DNA of 64,000 nucleotides, taken from the NCBI RefSeq assembly GCF_032854445.1, contig NC_088302.1, positions 42,102,191 through 42,166,190 on the forward strand. The letters run 5' to 3'. The notes below the pieces were generated by a model. It saw only the letters and a program-made list of their open reading frames with translations. It was not told the DNA's origin and searched no databases. Below, piece by piece: positions 23,618-33,844 of this stretch; position 1 is the stretch's first letter; every line of letters begins with the position of its first letter. The translations under genes and the position numbers were made by a program. The DNA is from Liolophura sinensis. Lineage: Eukaryota; Mollusca; Polyplacophora; Chitonida; Chitonidae.

Positions 23618-23925
23618 CGGACTTATTACTTGGTGTTTAATGTCGTACTCGAATTTTTCCCTCGTCAGATGACGGTCAACCTTATGGGTGGAGGATGGAG
23701 CGAGACAACAACAAGGAGTTGATTTCCGTACCCACGAATATTTCACTTATACGACGGCGGCCAGCATTATGGTGGGAGGAAACCGGACAGAGCCCGGGGG
23801 AAACCCACGACCACCCAAAAGCTGTTCGCAGACCTTCTCACGTACGGCTGGTATGGAAGCCAGCATGAGCCAGAAATGAACTCACATCGACCGCCTTGGT
23901 GAGCGGCTCCAGGTTCTTTGGGACT
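23618..23925 (-). mobile_element. composite SINE: other-family tail joined to family A
   Basis: 23618-23725 carries TTGGTGTTTAATGTCGTACT and a TCAGATGACGGTCAACC block, a tail different from family A. 23728-23925 is family A central domain plus pre-head (GGAAGCCAGCATGAGC) and part of the head complement (GGTGAGCGGCTCCAGG). The join lacks the family A terminal repeat, so this is either a nested insertion or a chimeric copy. Confidence 0.65.
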
Positions 23926-25010
23926 CACTGCAAAAAATCCTCTCATTGAGAGGTCATTGAAAGACTTTGTTTGAACCATTTACAAGAACAGGACTAAGAT
24001 AGGAATCATGTAAATGTGTGAAATACCTTAACCAATTAGACTGTAAAACCACTCAGTTTGCGGTCTGCCAAAACGAAGGTGTGCGGCCCCTTTACCACAA
24101 TATTTTCGCTTATAAATAAATTAAATTATTTTTAATTTGAGTTTGGAGACCATCGACAGGTTGCTGGAAGACCTTCCCATTGTGTTGAATCAGACCACGT
24201 AATTGGATACGTGGACAGTCAGAGTCAAAGCAGAGCCTACATATATATTTTGGTTATTGACAACTTATAATTAGCAAGGTGTACACAGTTTGGATGAAAA
24301 TTTCGATCATTCGCCTAAAACATTCTTTCCCTTTTTCCGTCATCACTGATGATCGCAGAACACTTCTCTTTGTATGGATTTGTCCTGTTTTTTCTTCATA
24401 TGTTTTCTTAGTTTTTGGTACTTTGTGTTGAACATTTGAAAACTGGTCATGCGATTGATATCAAACCGTCACGATAAAAGCTGGCAAAATCATTTCACAA
24501 ACAGCATATATATTTCTGGAATGGCAATTACTTAAATCACACACATAACTGTATATCCCATTAGTATCAGGAATCTCTCACTTTCTTTGAGCGTAAGTAT
24601 GTTGATCTCATTACAAAAAAGTGTTTAGTGCTGGCAAAATTACTTCGCAGTTCAAACAGTAAGTCCAAGGACCTGTAAGGGCTAAATAGTCTGGATTTCT
24701 TGTGCAAAACGGCACAAAAAATTTACTCCTCCTCGTCCTAAACGTCGTTTTAGGAATTGGCTAATTGTGATTATTGACCCGGAACGTCCTTATTGCTTGA
24801 CAGCTGGTATACGAATGTCTGTTAGGACGCATAGATAGCACAATTAGTTTACCATACCACTAGTGCTTAACCACATAGGAAAGAGCTCGCTAACAACTAC
24901 TAGTGCTTTACCACATAGGAAAGAGCTCGCTAACATATCTTTTTTCCGTAATTATAATTATAATTTCGTATTATCTAGACAATCCACTATACAACTACTC
25001 ATACACAAAC
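23926..25010. other. no recognised gene; short direct duplication
   Basis: A roughly 38-bp segment beginning ACTAGTGCTT is duplicated in tandem at about 24859-24934. A short family A SINE scrap (GACAGGTTGCTGGAAGACCT) lies at about 24153-24180. Nothing else is recognised. Confidence 0.55.
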
Positions 25011-25110
25011 GTTATATACAAAACTAATCCGTAGCCTTTTCCATGATCTTGATAGTTCGAGAAGTCCAGTGTTCTTGAGAAACATTATCACACACCAAGA
25101 TTTACCTGTT
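25011..25110 (-). repeat. 3' flank of receptor copy 2, paralogous to 30263-30365
   Basis: Shares TACAAAACTAATC(C/T)GTA, CTTTTCCATGAT and AACATTATCACACACC with the sequence downstream of receptor copy 3, in the same orientation and order relative to the gene. This marks the two loci as copies of one duplicated segment. Confidence 0.8.
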
Positions 25111-25149
25111 TAATGTCTATGTTGTTGGTGCATTAATGAGGTGAAAACG

Positions 25150-26133
25150 TTAGTTGTCCCTTATTACAGTGTCCTCACAATAATTAGTATTCTGTCCTCC
25201 CAGAGGTCAGAGCTCCCTTCCGAACCTCGGACCATTTATGCAGTAAAGGAGAAAATTGACGGAGTTACTGAGATTATTGAATTAGTTGACGATGGCCCAC
25301 CATATGGTCAACTGTATGGCCTCGTCGTAATTTGTCGTGCGCGCCCGTTCCGGTGAACCGATTAGGTAGATGCTGATGACAGCCATGGTCACTAGAAATA
25401 CGGTGTTAAGGGAGATCAACAGGGCTGTCATGGGGGAAGACTTCACCCGATTCTCACCCGATTTTCACCCTCACCGTCACTGTTTGCCGCTACCTTGTCC
25501 CGGAATCTAGTGATGACATTGATGATGAGGGAGATATTACAAGCAATAATGATAAAAAATGGCATCAGTAAGAAACGGGCAGATCAATCCAAGGCCAGAT
25601 TTGTTCAAAGAAAGTGGCATAGTCTTGGTAAAGGTAAGAAAGTCGCCGTGTTCGTAGACAGTACCCCAGTCGTAGATGAAGTGGGATTTGAGGAGGGCAA
25701 GAGCTAGCAGGATTAGAGCCAGAGTTATCATGGTTACCCTTCTGGTACACACTTTCTTGGCTTTAAACGGGAAGCAAACAAAAATAAACCTCCCCACCGA
25801 AAGCGCAACCAGAATCCAAGCGGGGAAGCTAAGAAAGGTGTACACGAAAAAAGTATGCAGTTTAAACACAATGGAGGATAATTCCCGAATGTCAGTGTTG
25901 ACCAAGAACCTGAGCCATTGTCTGAGGATGCCTGTGTAGCGGACAATAATGTCTGTCACTCTAAGGGCAACCAGGTACTGAGATGACGACATCTTCCACA
26001 TGGATTTGCGACAAAAGACAGCGATACTGACGATGTTTCCAAGCAGGAACCGAGCAGGATCAGTACTGGAGAAAAAACCTTCCATAGGTTGTGTTATGTT
26101 TTCCTCGACGATGTGAGCTCCAGAGTATTTCAT
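25150..26133 (-). pseudogene. GPCR family copy 2, multiply disrupted
   Basis: Transcribed right to left from the ATG at 26131-26133. TM1 to TM4 are open (CRKSMWKMSSSQYLV, RQWLRFLVN, FIFVCFPFKAK, LILLALALL). The frame then shifts in ECL2, continues as FFEQIWPWIDLPVS, hits a stop and shifts again (FFIIIACNISLI), and ICL3 carries a short duplicated GGGTGA(A/G)(A/G)ATC segment with a stop. TM6 reads MTALLISLNTVFLVT, and TM7 (LSNSVNFLLYC) is preceded by a stop, with another stop after GREL. The conserved TM3 cysteine is Phe (FKLH) and ERF is GRF. The N-terminal leader is also shortened. It is clearly non-functional as a receptor, while its helices remain recognisable, so decay is moderate. Confidence 0.93.
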
Positions 26134-26399
26134 GTTCGCAAAGACTGGGACTATATATAAAGTAATGTTATTCTAGGTGTCCATTTCCTGATATAATACG
26201 AATAAATCAGATGAGCCTTCTGGTAGTATCACCGATTCTGACAATGGGTTACCTGCGTGTAAATGGATCTTAGATACAAGCCATAAGGGATTACATCATT
26301 TTCTCTAAACATTGCAACAGTTATTAAGAAATACACTGCAGTTTATCATAATTTACGACAAGCTTTTCTTTACATACGGCATAAGACAAATGGATAAAC

Positions 26400-26555
26400 T
26401 CTTAAATGGAACATCTGGCTGACAGTTCATGGAGTTGTTGTGATCAAGTATGTAACTACCAAACATCTGGCAATGGTTGACGAGAGAATTACAACATTAG
26501 GATCTGCTGATCAATGCTGTAGGCATAATTACTATAAGCCCATACTGACAGTCAG
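26400..26555 (-). promoter_or_regulatory. conserved 5' flank block of receptor copy 2
   Basis: The reverse complement contains ATGAACTGTCAG then GATGTTCCATTTA, matching 11269-11296 upstream of receptor copy 1. It lies between the tandem module array and the start codon in both loci. Function is inferred only from conserved position. Confidence 0.5.
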
Positions 26556-27130
26556 AATGGGAGTTGGAAAAAGCTGAGCTGACGCTGTAGTATGGCTTGC
26601 GTAATCATTGTAAGCTTATACTGACAGTCAGAATGGCAGTTAGAAAGTCCTGCGTATTCACTATAACTTATACTGACAGTCAGAAAGGCAGTTAGAAAGT
26701 CCTGCGTAATCACTATAAGCTTAAACTGACAGTCAGAAAGGCAGTTAGAAAGTCCTGCGTATTCACTATAACTTATATTGACAGTCAGAAAGGCAGTTAG
26801 AAAGTCCTGCTTATTCACTATAAGCTTAAACTGACAGTCAGAAAGGCAGTTAGAAAGTCCTGCGTATTCACTATAACTTATATTGACAGTCAGAAGGGCA
26901 GCTAGAAAGTCCTGCGTATTCACTATAAGCTTATACTGACACTCAGAATGGTAGTTAGAAAGTCCTGTGTATTCACTATAACCTTATACTGACACTCAGA
27001 ATGGCAGCTGGAAAAAGGTGAGGTGACGCTCTAGTATGGCTTGCGCAATCACTGTAAACTGATAGTATCAGTCCAAAAAGCAGTTAAAAAATCTTCCGCA
27101 ATCATTGCAAGCTGATAGTGATTGTCAGCT
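26556..27130 (-). repeat. expanded tandem array of the receptor upstream module
   Basis: About eight units of 52-53 bp carry ACTGACAGTCAGAA(A/T)GGCAG and AAAGTCCTGCGTATTCACTA blocks. At each end lies a longer, roughly 80-bp unit that also holds a GACGCT(G/C)TAGTATGGCTTGC segment. The long unit is the same module present in two to three copies upstream of receptor copy 1 and in the relic at 3540-4330. The short unit is a deletion derivative that was amplified. Open frames of up to 123 codons across it reflect the repeat. Confidence 0.9.
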
Positions 27131-27580
27131 TAACTGTGGGGTTTGATATGGGTAACCTGGACGATAATATATGCCCAGATTGAGAAGTGTTACTGGTGAG
27201 CCGTGGAACACCCGGAAAGCTGTGCAGCCTTGGTAATATCATGACATTTTTCTGCCTGTACCAGACCGTTGTGCGTTTACCATCAAGTCTCCTGTGTTTT
27301 TGTGTTCATCGTATAATGAGCTTCAGTAGAAACCGAGGAAAATAAAACGTGACGAAGATCTAGTTTAAAAGAGTATCCTGTCTTTATCATAGTACCAGAT
27401 TTATTGCACATATAAATTCAGACTACAGACTTCATTATTGCGTTACATGATTAAGGCTCTTATTGACCAGGTTCCCTGTCGGCCCTTAGTGACAAGTGAG
27501 TGTTAATAGTCCGGAGACGAAAGTGGGACTGGGCGGCAGAATGATGAATTTTCGGACAAAGTTTTAATATCCATCCACCA
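27131..27580. other. no recognised feature
   Basis: Spacer between two tandem arrays; nothing legible. Confidence 0.5.
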
Positions 27581-27589
27581 ATGTCAAAA

Positions 27590-27960
27590 GAATATCCTAG
27601 CATGCCAGACAAATGTCACACTTATCACAGCATGCCAGACAAATGTCACACTTATCACAGTATGCCAGACAAATGTCACACTTATCACAGCATGCCAGAC
27701 AAATGTCACACTTATCATAGCATGCTAGACAAATGTCACACTTATCATAACAATCTGGAAAAATGTCACACTTATCACAGCATGCTAGACAAATGTCACA
27801 CTTATAACAGCATGCCAGACAAATGGCACTCTTATCATAGCATGCTAGACAAATGTCACACTTATCATAACATACTAGACAAATGGCACACTTATCATAA
27901 CATGCTAGACAAATTGTACACTTATAGGATGATGGACAAATGTCGCACTTATCGTAGTGT
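27590..27960 (+). repeat. 30-bp minisatellite
   Basis: About twelve copies of a 30-bp unit made of CATGCCAGACAAATGTCACA and CTTATCACAG, with divergence increasing to the right. As the period is divisible by three, a 190-codon frame (27581-28153) reads an (MPDKCHTYHS)n repeat. It lacks any other sign of coding, so I do not call a gene. Confidence 0.95.
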
Positions 27961-28249
27961 GCTTGCTAAAATTACACTTCTATCACTGTATGCATGTACT
28001 AGTCTACTAAATAACTCTCCTATCATAGTAAGGTACTTAAACTCATGGCCCTGGGATCATCAAGCGGTCTTTATCTTAAATCAAACTTTTACTATAACTT
28101 ACCCAGAATTTACGTTGTCCAGCACTATGTTGACCTTGTTACATAAGAAATAACAATTTTAAAGTGATTTCCAATTTTGACTCAAGTCTAAGGTCACTTC
28201 GTGACACCGGGACCTGCGGTATGTCAAGGGAGAATGCGGAGTAATTAAA

Positions 28250-28450
28250 ATAAACTGTAATCATAAAACACTACACCATAGAGAGTAATACTGAAACAGC
28301 AACGACAATTTGCAAATGGTCACATGTACATAGTAGCAATTTACCCCAGTTAGAATTTAGTCTAACTGTTGATGTAAATACTTAAATAGTAGCAGTTCAA
28401 ACGCCCCCAGGCCCCCAAGCAGAATGGGTAAACAAGTGTAGATATGTTAA
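28250..28450 (+). repeat. dispersed low-copy repeat, also at about 40500-40680
   Basis: Shares a GCAAATGGTCACA(T/C)GTA block, a TAAA(T/C)AGTAGCA(A/G) block and an AAGCAGAATG block in order with 40500-40680. A reverse-oriented partial copy is near 41990-42060. No open frame; class unknown. Confidence 0.45.
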
Positions 28451-28499
28451 ATGTGATCCATTGTTGCATTGGGTGATGTCATTGGTCTAGAAATTCTGT

Positions 28500-28857
28500 T
28501 TGGTTGTAGCATAACTTAGGTTTTGTAATCTATAAGACAAATTGACACTCCTATAATTGCATTCTAATAAAATAACATATCTATCAATGCAATGGAGTTA
28601 AAGTGTAACTGCTATCATTGTGTGCTAATTAAAATAACTCTCTTATCATTGTATTCTATTAAAATAACTCTCCTATTATTGTATGCTAATTAAAATAACA
28701 CTCCTAATCTTGCATGCTAATTAAAGTAACACTCCTATCATTGTATGCTACTTAAACTAGCACTAATAATCTTGCATGCTAATTAAAATAACATTCCTAT
28801 CATTACATGCTAATTAAAATAATACTCCTAATCTTGCATGCTAATTAAAATAACATG
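28500..28857 (+). repeat. 32- to 33-bp minisatellite, left part
   Basis: Degenerate units of GCATGCTAATTAAAATAACA followed by CTCCTATCATT. The unit resembles the 27590-27960 unit (CTTATCATAGCATGCTAGAC), so the two arrays may share an origin. The array is interrupted by a SINE at 28858. Confidence 0.85.
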
Positions 28858-28974
28858 GCAGCAACCTGCGGAGGGTCGTGGGTTTCCCCCGGCTTCTGCC
28901 CGCTGTCCTCCCACCAGAATGCTGGCCGCCGTCGCATGAGTGAAATATGAGTACGGCGTAAAACACCAATCAAA

Positions 28975-29041
<67 letters not shown>

Positions 29042-29042
29042 A
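28858..29042 (+). mobile_element. SINE family A inserted in minisatellite, long (AAAT)n tail
   Basis: 5'-truncated copy starting at GCAGCAACCTGCGGAGGGTC and ending in about 17 AAAT units (28974-29042). The minisatellite resumes at AATTAAAATA on the far side, which also occurs just before the insertion and may be the target duplication. The tail was lengthened by slippage. Confidence 0.93.
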
Positions 29043-29165
29043 TTAAAATATTACTCTTTTCACTGGATGCTAATTGAAATAGCACTCTTCTCATTGCATG
29101 CTGATTATAATAACACCCCAATCAATGCATGCCAATTGAAATAACACTCCTATCAATGCAAGCTA
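29043..29165 (+). repeat. 32- to 33-bp minisatellite, right part
   Basis: Continuation of the array with units ending in GCATGCTGATTATAATAACA and variants, then decaying into unique sequence. Confidence 0.8.
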
Positions 29166-29169
29166 GTTT

Positions 29170-30260
29170 AAATGACTATTATCACAACTTACTTTCCCAG
29201 AAAAACACGCGAGGGTATGGTATTGATAGGATCATAGACCATAGAAATCCGGGATAAACCGCAGATTTGTCCCTCTGTTTAATTTTATAATGAAGATTCA
29301 TCATTTTTTCTGGCTAAAACAGTAGAACTACTAAATCCCATTAATCTCTCTCACGAATGTCTGTACAGTTCAGCCAACAGAGGGTGGACAATCCGTGAAG
29401 ACAAAATTCAGTTCACAGGCTGAAGCATCCAGGGCACAAATAATTGATTTTCACATCAGTGCACAGCTGACTAAGCTACACTATATCTTGTATAATGGGC
29501 ATGGTTTATAGGCGGCACTTTGGTGCTCTACCCTGTGGCTTAAGACCGAGCTTTAGCACTTCACCTGTATGTTGTAGTAGTTCCTTTTAGAGAGTCGCTT
29601 ATATCAGCTGTCTGTAAAGTCTGTCATACTGGCAACCAAAATTGCTTTTAGTCAGTGATACGTAACAGCAGAAGCTCTACACATGGACATGTTGGGAGTT
29701 CATACTCTTGCAAAGAAAATCAAATTAGAACACCCTTTCTTATTCATTATGTTAAAGTGCATAAGCTCACTTTCAACGCCAAGACGTCATTGCCTCAGGT
29801 AACGCCATATTCAGAAATAAGTGGCATGCTGGGAAATGGGCGTGGAGAGTTTTTTGTTTTACAATAGCTGCACCAGCATACGGTTAAAGCAAACTCCACG
29901 CAGTAACACAGCTTACACTACACTCTCAGCGAATAGGCTAAATCGTTTTTGGCAACAAAAATTCCTAACATCCAGGTTTAAAACCATTCTGTCGTGAGAT
30001 CATATACTACAGCAGATAAAATTCATTTATTAAGGTAATATAATAGGCAAATATGGCGGTGTCAGACAGTAAAATCGATAGCAGTTTGAGGTAATAGGTG
30101 TCGCCCTCCGTCAGAACATGTTGAACTGCGACCAATATCCAGCATGCCATTGGTTTGGAATAATTATGACGTCACCTGAGAAAAGTGCTCCCTGATATAT
30201 GTTTTTGCAGTAACCTATTTCGTGTTATATGGGCAGCCCATGGTGGTACTATACATAGAC
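29170..30260. other. no recognised feature
   Basis: Unique AT-rich sequence. No gene or repeat copy is recognised. Confidence 0.5.
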
Positions 30261-30262
30261 AA

Positions 30263-30365
30263 AACGTTATGTACAAAACTAATCTGTAATCTTTTCCATG
30301 ATACTGATTGTTCGAGACGCCAACAAGTTCATGTTCTTGAAAAAACATTATCACACACCGAGGAT
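30263..30365 (-). repeat. 3' flank of receptor copy 3, paralogous to 25011-25110
   Basis: Contains TACAAAACTAATCTGTAATC, CTTTTCCATGAT and AACATTATCACACACCG, in register with the flank of copy 2. The receptor's second half, which should lie between this flank and 30506, is missing and a SINE sits there instead. Confidence 0.8.
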
Positions 30366-30388
30366 TACAAGTTCAACGTCCCTTGTTG

Positions 30389-30505
30389 TTGTGGGTTTCC
30401 ACCGGGCTTTGCCCGGTTTCCACCCTCCATAATGTTGGCCGCCGTCGAATAACTGAAATATTCTTGAGTACGGCGTAAAACACCAATCAAATAAATAAAT
30501 AAATA
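30389..30505 (+). mobile_element. SINE family A at the breakpoint of a receptor gene
   Basis: Starts at about GTTGTTGTGGGTTTCC, has the central and tail blocks, and ends with AAATAAATAAATAAATA. The next base starts receptor copy 3 sequence in TM4/ECL2. No target duplication is apparent across the two ends, consistent with a deletion at or after insertion. Confidence 0.92.
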
Positions 30506-31043
30506 CCCCAGCCGTGGAAGAAGTGGGAGTTGAGGAGGGCAAGAGCTAGCAGGATTAGAGCCAGACTGAACTTGGTCTTCCTTCGGGTACACACTCTCTT
30601 GGCTTTAAATGGAAAGCAAACAAAAATGAACCTCTCCACCGAAACAGAATCCAGGATGAGACGCTAACAGAGGTGTATAAGAGATAAATGTGAAGTTTGC
30701 AGACGACCGAGGACAATTCCCGAATGTCGATGTCGACCAAGAACCTGAGCCATTGTATTAGGAGGCCTGTCCACAGGACGAATAGGTCGGCCACAGCCAG
30801 GACCACCAGGTACGGAGATGAGGACATTTTCCACATGGATTTCCGGCAAAGGACAGCAATGGAGACACTGTTTCCAAAAGTACCTAACAGGATCAGAATT
30901 GGAGAACAAACCTTCCATAAGTTGTCGGCTGCCACTATCCGTGGGTCCTGCGGGGTCGCGTCCTCTGAAAGATCCAGAATTCCTCTGGTGGTGTTGGGGT
31001 ATGTTATGTTTTCCTCAGTGGGACAAACTGTACAGTAATTCAT
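30506..31043 (-). pseudogene. GPCR family copy 3, TM1-TM4 only
   Basis: Read right to left from the ATG at 31041-31043, with a typical leader (NYCT..., ENITY), TM1 (LLGTFGNSVSIAVLCRKS), TM2 (VVLAVADLFVLW), the TM3 cysteine (VCKLH) and most of TM3. A 7-nt loss after SSWIL removes VAV and shifts the frame; the original frame then resumes as a VERFIFVC-equivalent and continues through TM4 (LILLALALLNSHFF). Homology stops at 30506 against the SINE tail. TM5-TM7 and the C-tail are absent. Frameshift and truncation each abolish receptor function. The codons kept before the lesion are close to intact copies, so inactivation is recent. Confidence 0.95.
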
Positions 31044-31689
31044 GTTTGCAGAGACTTGGGTTGTCTATAATGTAATGTTGTCTTATCTGTCCAGTTTCTG
31101 GTATAGGGCGAAACCAACACAGCAGTCACATCCAAAGCAACATGTTACTGAAACGACAGGTGGATTTTCCGTGGTGAACAACAGTTGGCTCTAGTATACA
31201 GTTGGCTCTAGTACTCTCTAGCAAGAGTCCAAGCAATAAAGGCGAGGGTCCAGGGGCCGCCAAGGCCCCGAAAGCTCTGAAGGAGATATATCGCCTTAGA
31301 GACGATTCGCCGTATCTTAGATATTTCAATTGACTATTTAAGCCTGCCAGAAAAAAACTGAAATACATGCAGAAGTTAACTCAATTGTTTACGCTTTTAT
31401 CTGAAGAACCACGGGTCAACAAAGAACATTGTCACAATTTATCCAGAATTCAACATTAAATTTGTGCACGTCGGAGAAATGTTGGTGTAGATTGACAAAT
31501 ACAAGCATTTACTCGTATGGAGGAGAATCGGTGGAAAGAAACATCCATGTTTTTACTCGGCCTTGGTGGTAAACTTGCCGGCCTATTCACTCTGGCTTGC
31601 TTTCGATTGAAATCAGTCATTTACATGTATACATACACTTTTTACCAGGCCTTTGGCTCAGAAAAGAGGTGTGATTGTCAGTAACGTGC

Positions 31690-31800
31690 CAAAATCGGTG
31701 GTTACAACGGTTAATTATCATTCCTTCACTGAAGAATCTTGCCACCCGTCCTAAGTGAAATGATCTTGGAATGACGATAAACCAAAATGAAATAAATAAC
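31690..31800 (+). mobile_element. possible tail of another SINE-like repeat
   Basis: CTAAGTGAAATGATCTTGGA followed by ATGACGATAAACCAAAATGA and AAATAAATAA resembles a 'gacgttaaacc' type molluscan SINE tail. Only one copy is visible, so the call is from memory of the family. Confidence 0.4.
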
Positions 31801-33770
31801 TCAACACCGATGAGTGCATATACTGTACAAATATATTATTTATTATGCTTTTTGGGCTGAGTAGAACTGCAACTTCATCACATTGATACACAGTCACTAA
31901 ATTAAAAAAAAGATGTGTTTGGAGATCAATGAGTGTACTTTTTTGTCAAATTACACTGTAGATGATTTGCCCTTCCATGGGAGAATTAATATATGTTACT
32001 TCTATATGTGTACTGAAAGTTAAAAGAAGCAAACCTACATAAACCTGTGTAATTTTGGCACATTATCAGTTTGGAAAAACAGGTATATATAACTTTTTGA
32101 CACTGTATCATGTGATCTGAACTGCAGCCATGGTTGCATGGATTCAGAAAATTCAAAACCGACGTTGCAGAAAAATTGTTATTAAAAATCGAAAACTTAT
32201 TGTCACCGATTTACCAAAGTAATTCTAATTTTAGAGTGCAATGCTGAGGTGTATTTCAGCATCTCCGTAAAGTTTTCTTCTCTTTGAGCGAAAAAAAGAA
32301 AAACGCCCAGAGCCTCACTATTTTTAAGCAAATACTTAGCTGATAAAATACCGCTCAAATTATGCTTTTTGCAATTAAATTTTAGTGTTGTTTGTACGCA
32401 CTCTTTAGCTGCATGGTGCACAATGGTCGCATTTCCAGTGATTCGTCAATATAGCTCTCTGGCCTATGGTAAAATATCCTGATCCAGTCGTGGAATGTTG
32501 TGACCAACATAAAGATGTACCATAGATAATGTATAGCAATACTATATTCACTTGCTGTACAATGGAGTCTCCGTAAATGAATACATCTATCAATTATACT
32601 TGCACCACGTCTATAGGCAGAACTTACCAACCAACTGATGAACACGTGCGCTTTTAGGACCAATATGATATTTACAAACAGGATAAAAAAGATTTGAAGA
32701 TTTGCTTAGAAGAAGGGTCGCGGCACGCTGAAAATGTTCAAAATACAATAACAAAAACGCACACATGACGTCATTGTGTTCTTATCGTCTTCCTTCTTTA
32801 TAACTCGTGAACACTACTATTCGTTGACCTGGGCCATTTGTTTCTCCTTGCGATTGAGAACATTGGAAAACAGGAAAACATCTCAGCGCAAACCACGCCG
32901 CGGAGGGACAATCAGTGTTGAGAAGTTTATTGTGCATTTTGTCGTTGTACCTGGAACTTTTTGCCCGTTCTATTACAGAACAGTCCTATTTATTCATACA
33001 TGTATACATGTCCTTGTAGTAGTATGTCCACAGGTATAGAGAACAGTCGCTATGCCCGTTTGGAGATCTGAGATCAATGTTGAAAGTAATGCGAACGAGC
33101 TTGCTCTTAATTACCTCTGTTGTTGCATGACAGCGACTATGAGTTAACGCGAGATTATTTCTTTCAGGCGTGAAACAACGAGAAGTGTGACCTAGCATGT
33201 AGTATGCAGATTATGTCACGACAGTGACATATACTTTCTAGGTAACACAACGAAAAAAACACGATATCAGCCTTTGAGTGTCGTGCATGTAGAAATATCT
33301 ACAGATTTTAAATGAACTCGCTGTTTTTCAGATTAAGTAGAAGATATATATACAGAGACAGAGCTTTCTATTGTATGTCATTATGGTCAGGATTTTAAGT
33401 TACCTCCAAATGGATTTTTTAAAAGTGCAAAACGTTTATTCTGGGCTTTTCGAACAACTTTACAAAAGTAAAATCTATCTTACAGCTAAGTATTTGACTC
33501 GCTTTTGCCCCTGTAACTCTGAAACAAGGCAGAAGTAAATTTCTTGAAGGTCCAACCTACCTACAATTTACTTCTAAAAACGCCCCTTGTAAACGAAGAG
33601 TGGCCTCAAGGGCTGTAATTCGGTGCGGCCCTTTTGAAAAGGTTCGGGACTTCATCATGGCCTAATATGCATACGAGATTGTTGGCATACGCCCTACACT
33701 GCACTGTCTTAGCAATATAGCCTGCAAGAATGAAGTGGATCTGATGAACGGTTGTGAAGAAAATCGAAGG
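31801..33770. other. no recognised feature
   Basis: AT-rich, with short open frames on both strands only (up to 93 codons). Nothing recognisable. Confidence 0.5.
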
Positions 33771-33773
33771 ACA

Positions 33774-33842
33774 TACTGGCCGCCAGTAAATGAACAATTC
33801 TTGAGTACGGCTTAAAACACCAATCAAATAAATAAATAAATA
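33774..33842 (+). mobile_element. SINE tail scrap (family A)
   Basis: CTGGCCGCCAGTAAATGAAC, then TTCTTGAGTACGGCTTAAAA and CACCAATCAAATAAATAAAT. Heavily 5'-truncated. Confidence 0.8.
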
Positions 33843-33844
33843 CA

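Noticed and set aside
26552-26923. 123-codon minus-strand frame with repeated peptide
   Set aside because: Lies entirely in the tandem upstream-module array of receptor copy 2.
27581-28153. 190-codon frame encoding an (MPDKCHTYHS)n repeat protein
   Set aside because: Explained by a 30-bp minisatellite with a period divisible by three. The non-repeat C-terminus has no recognisable features.
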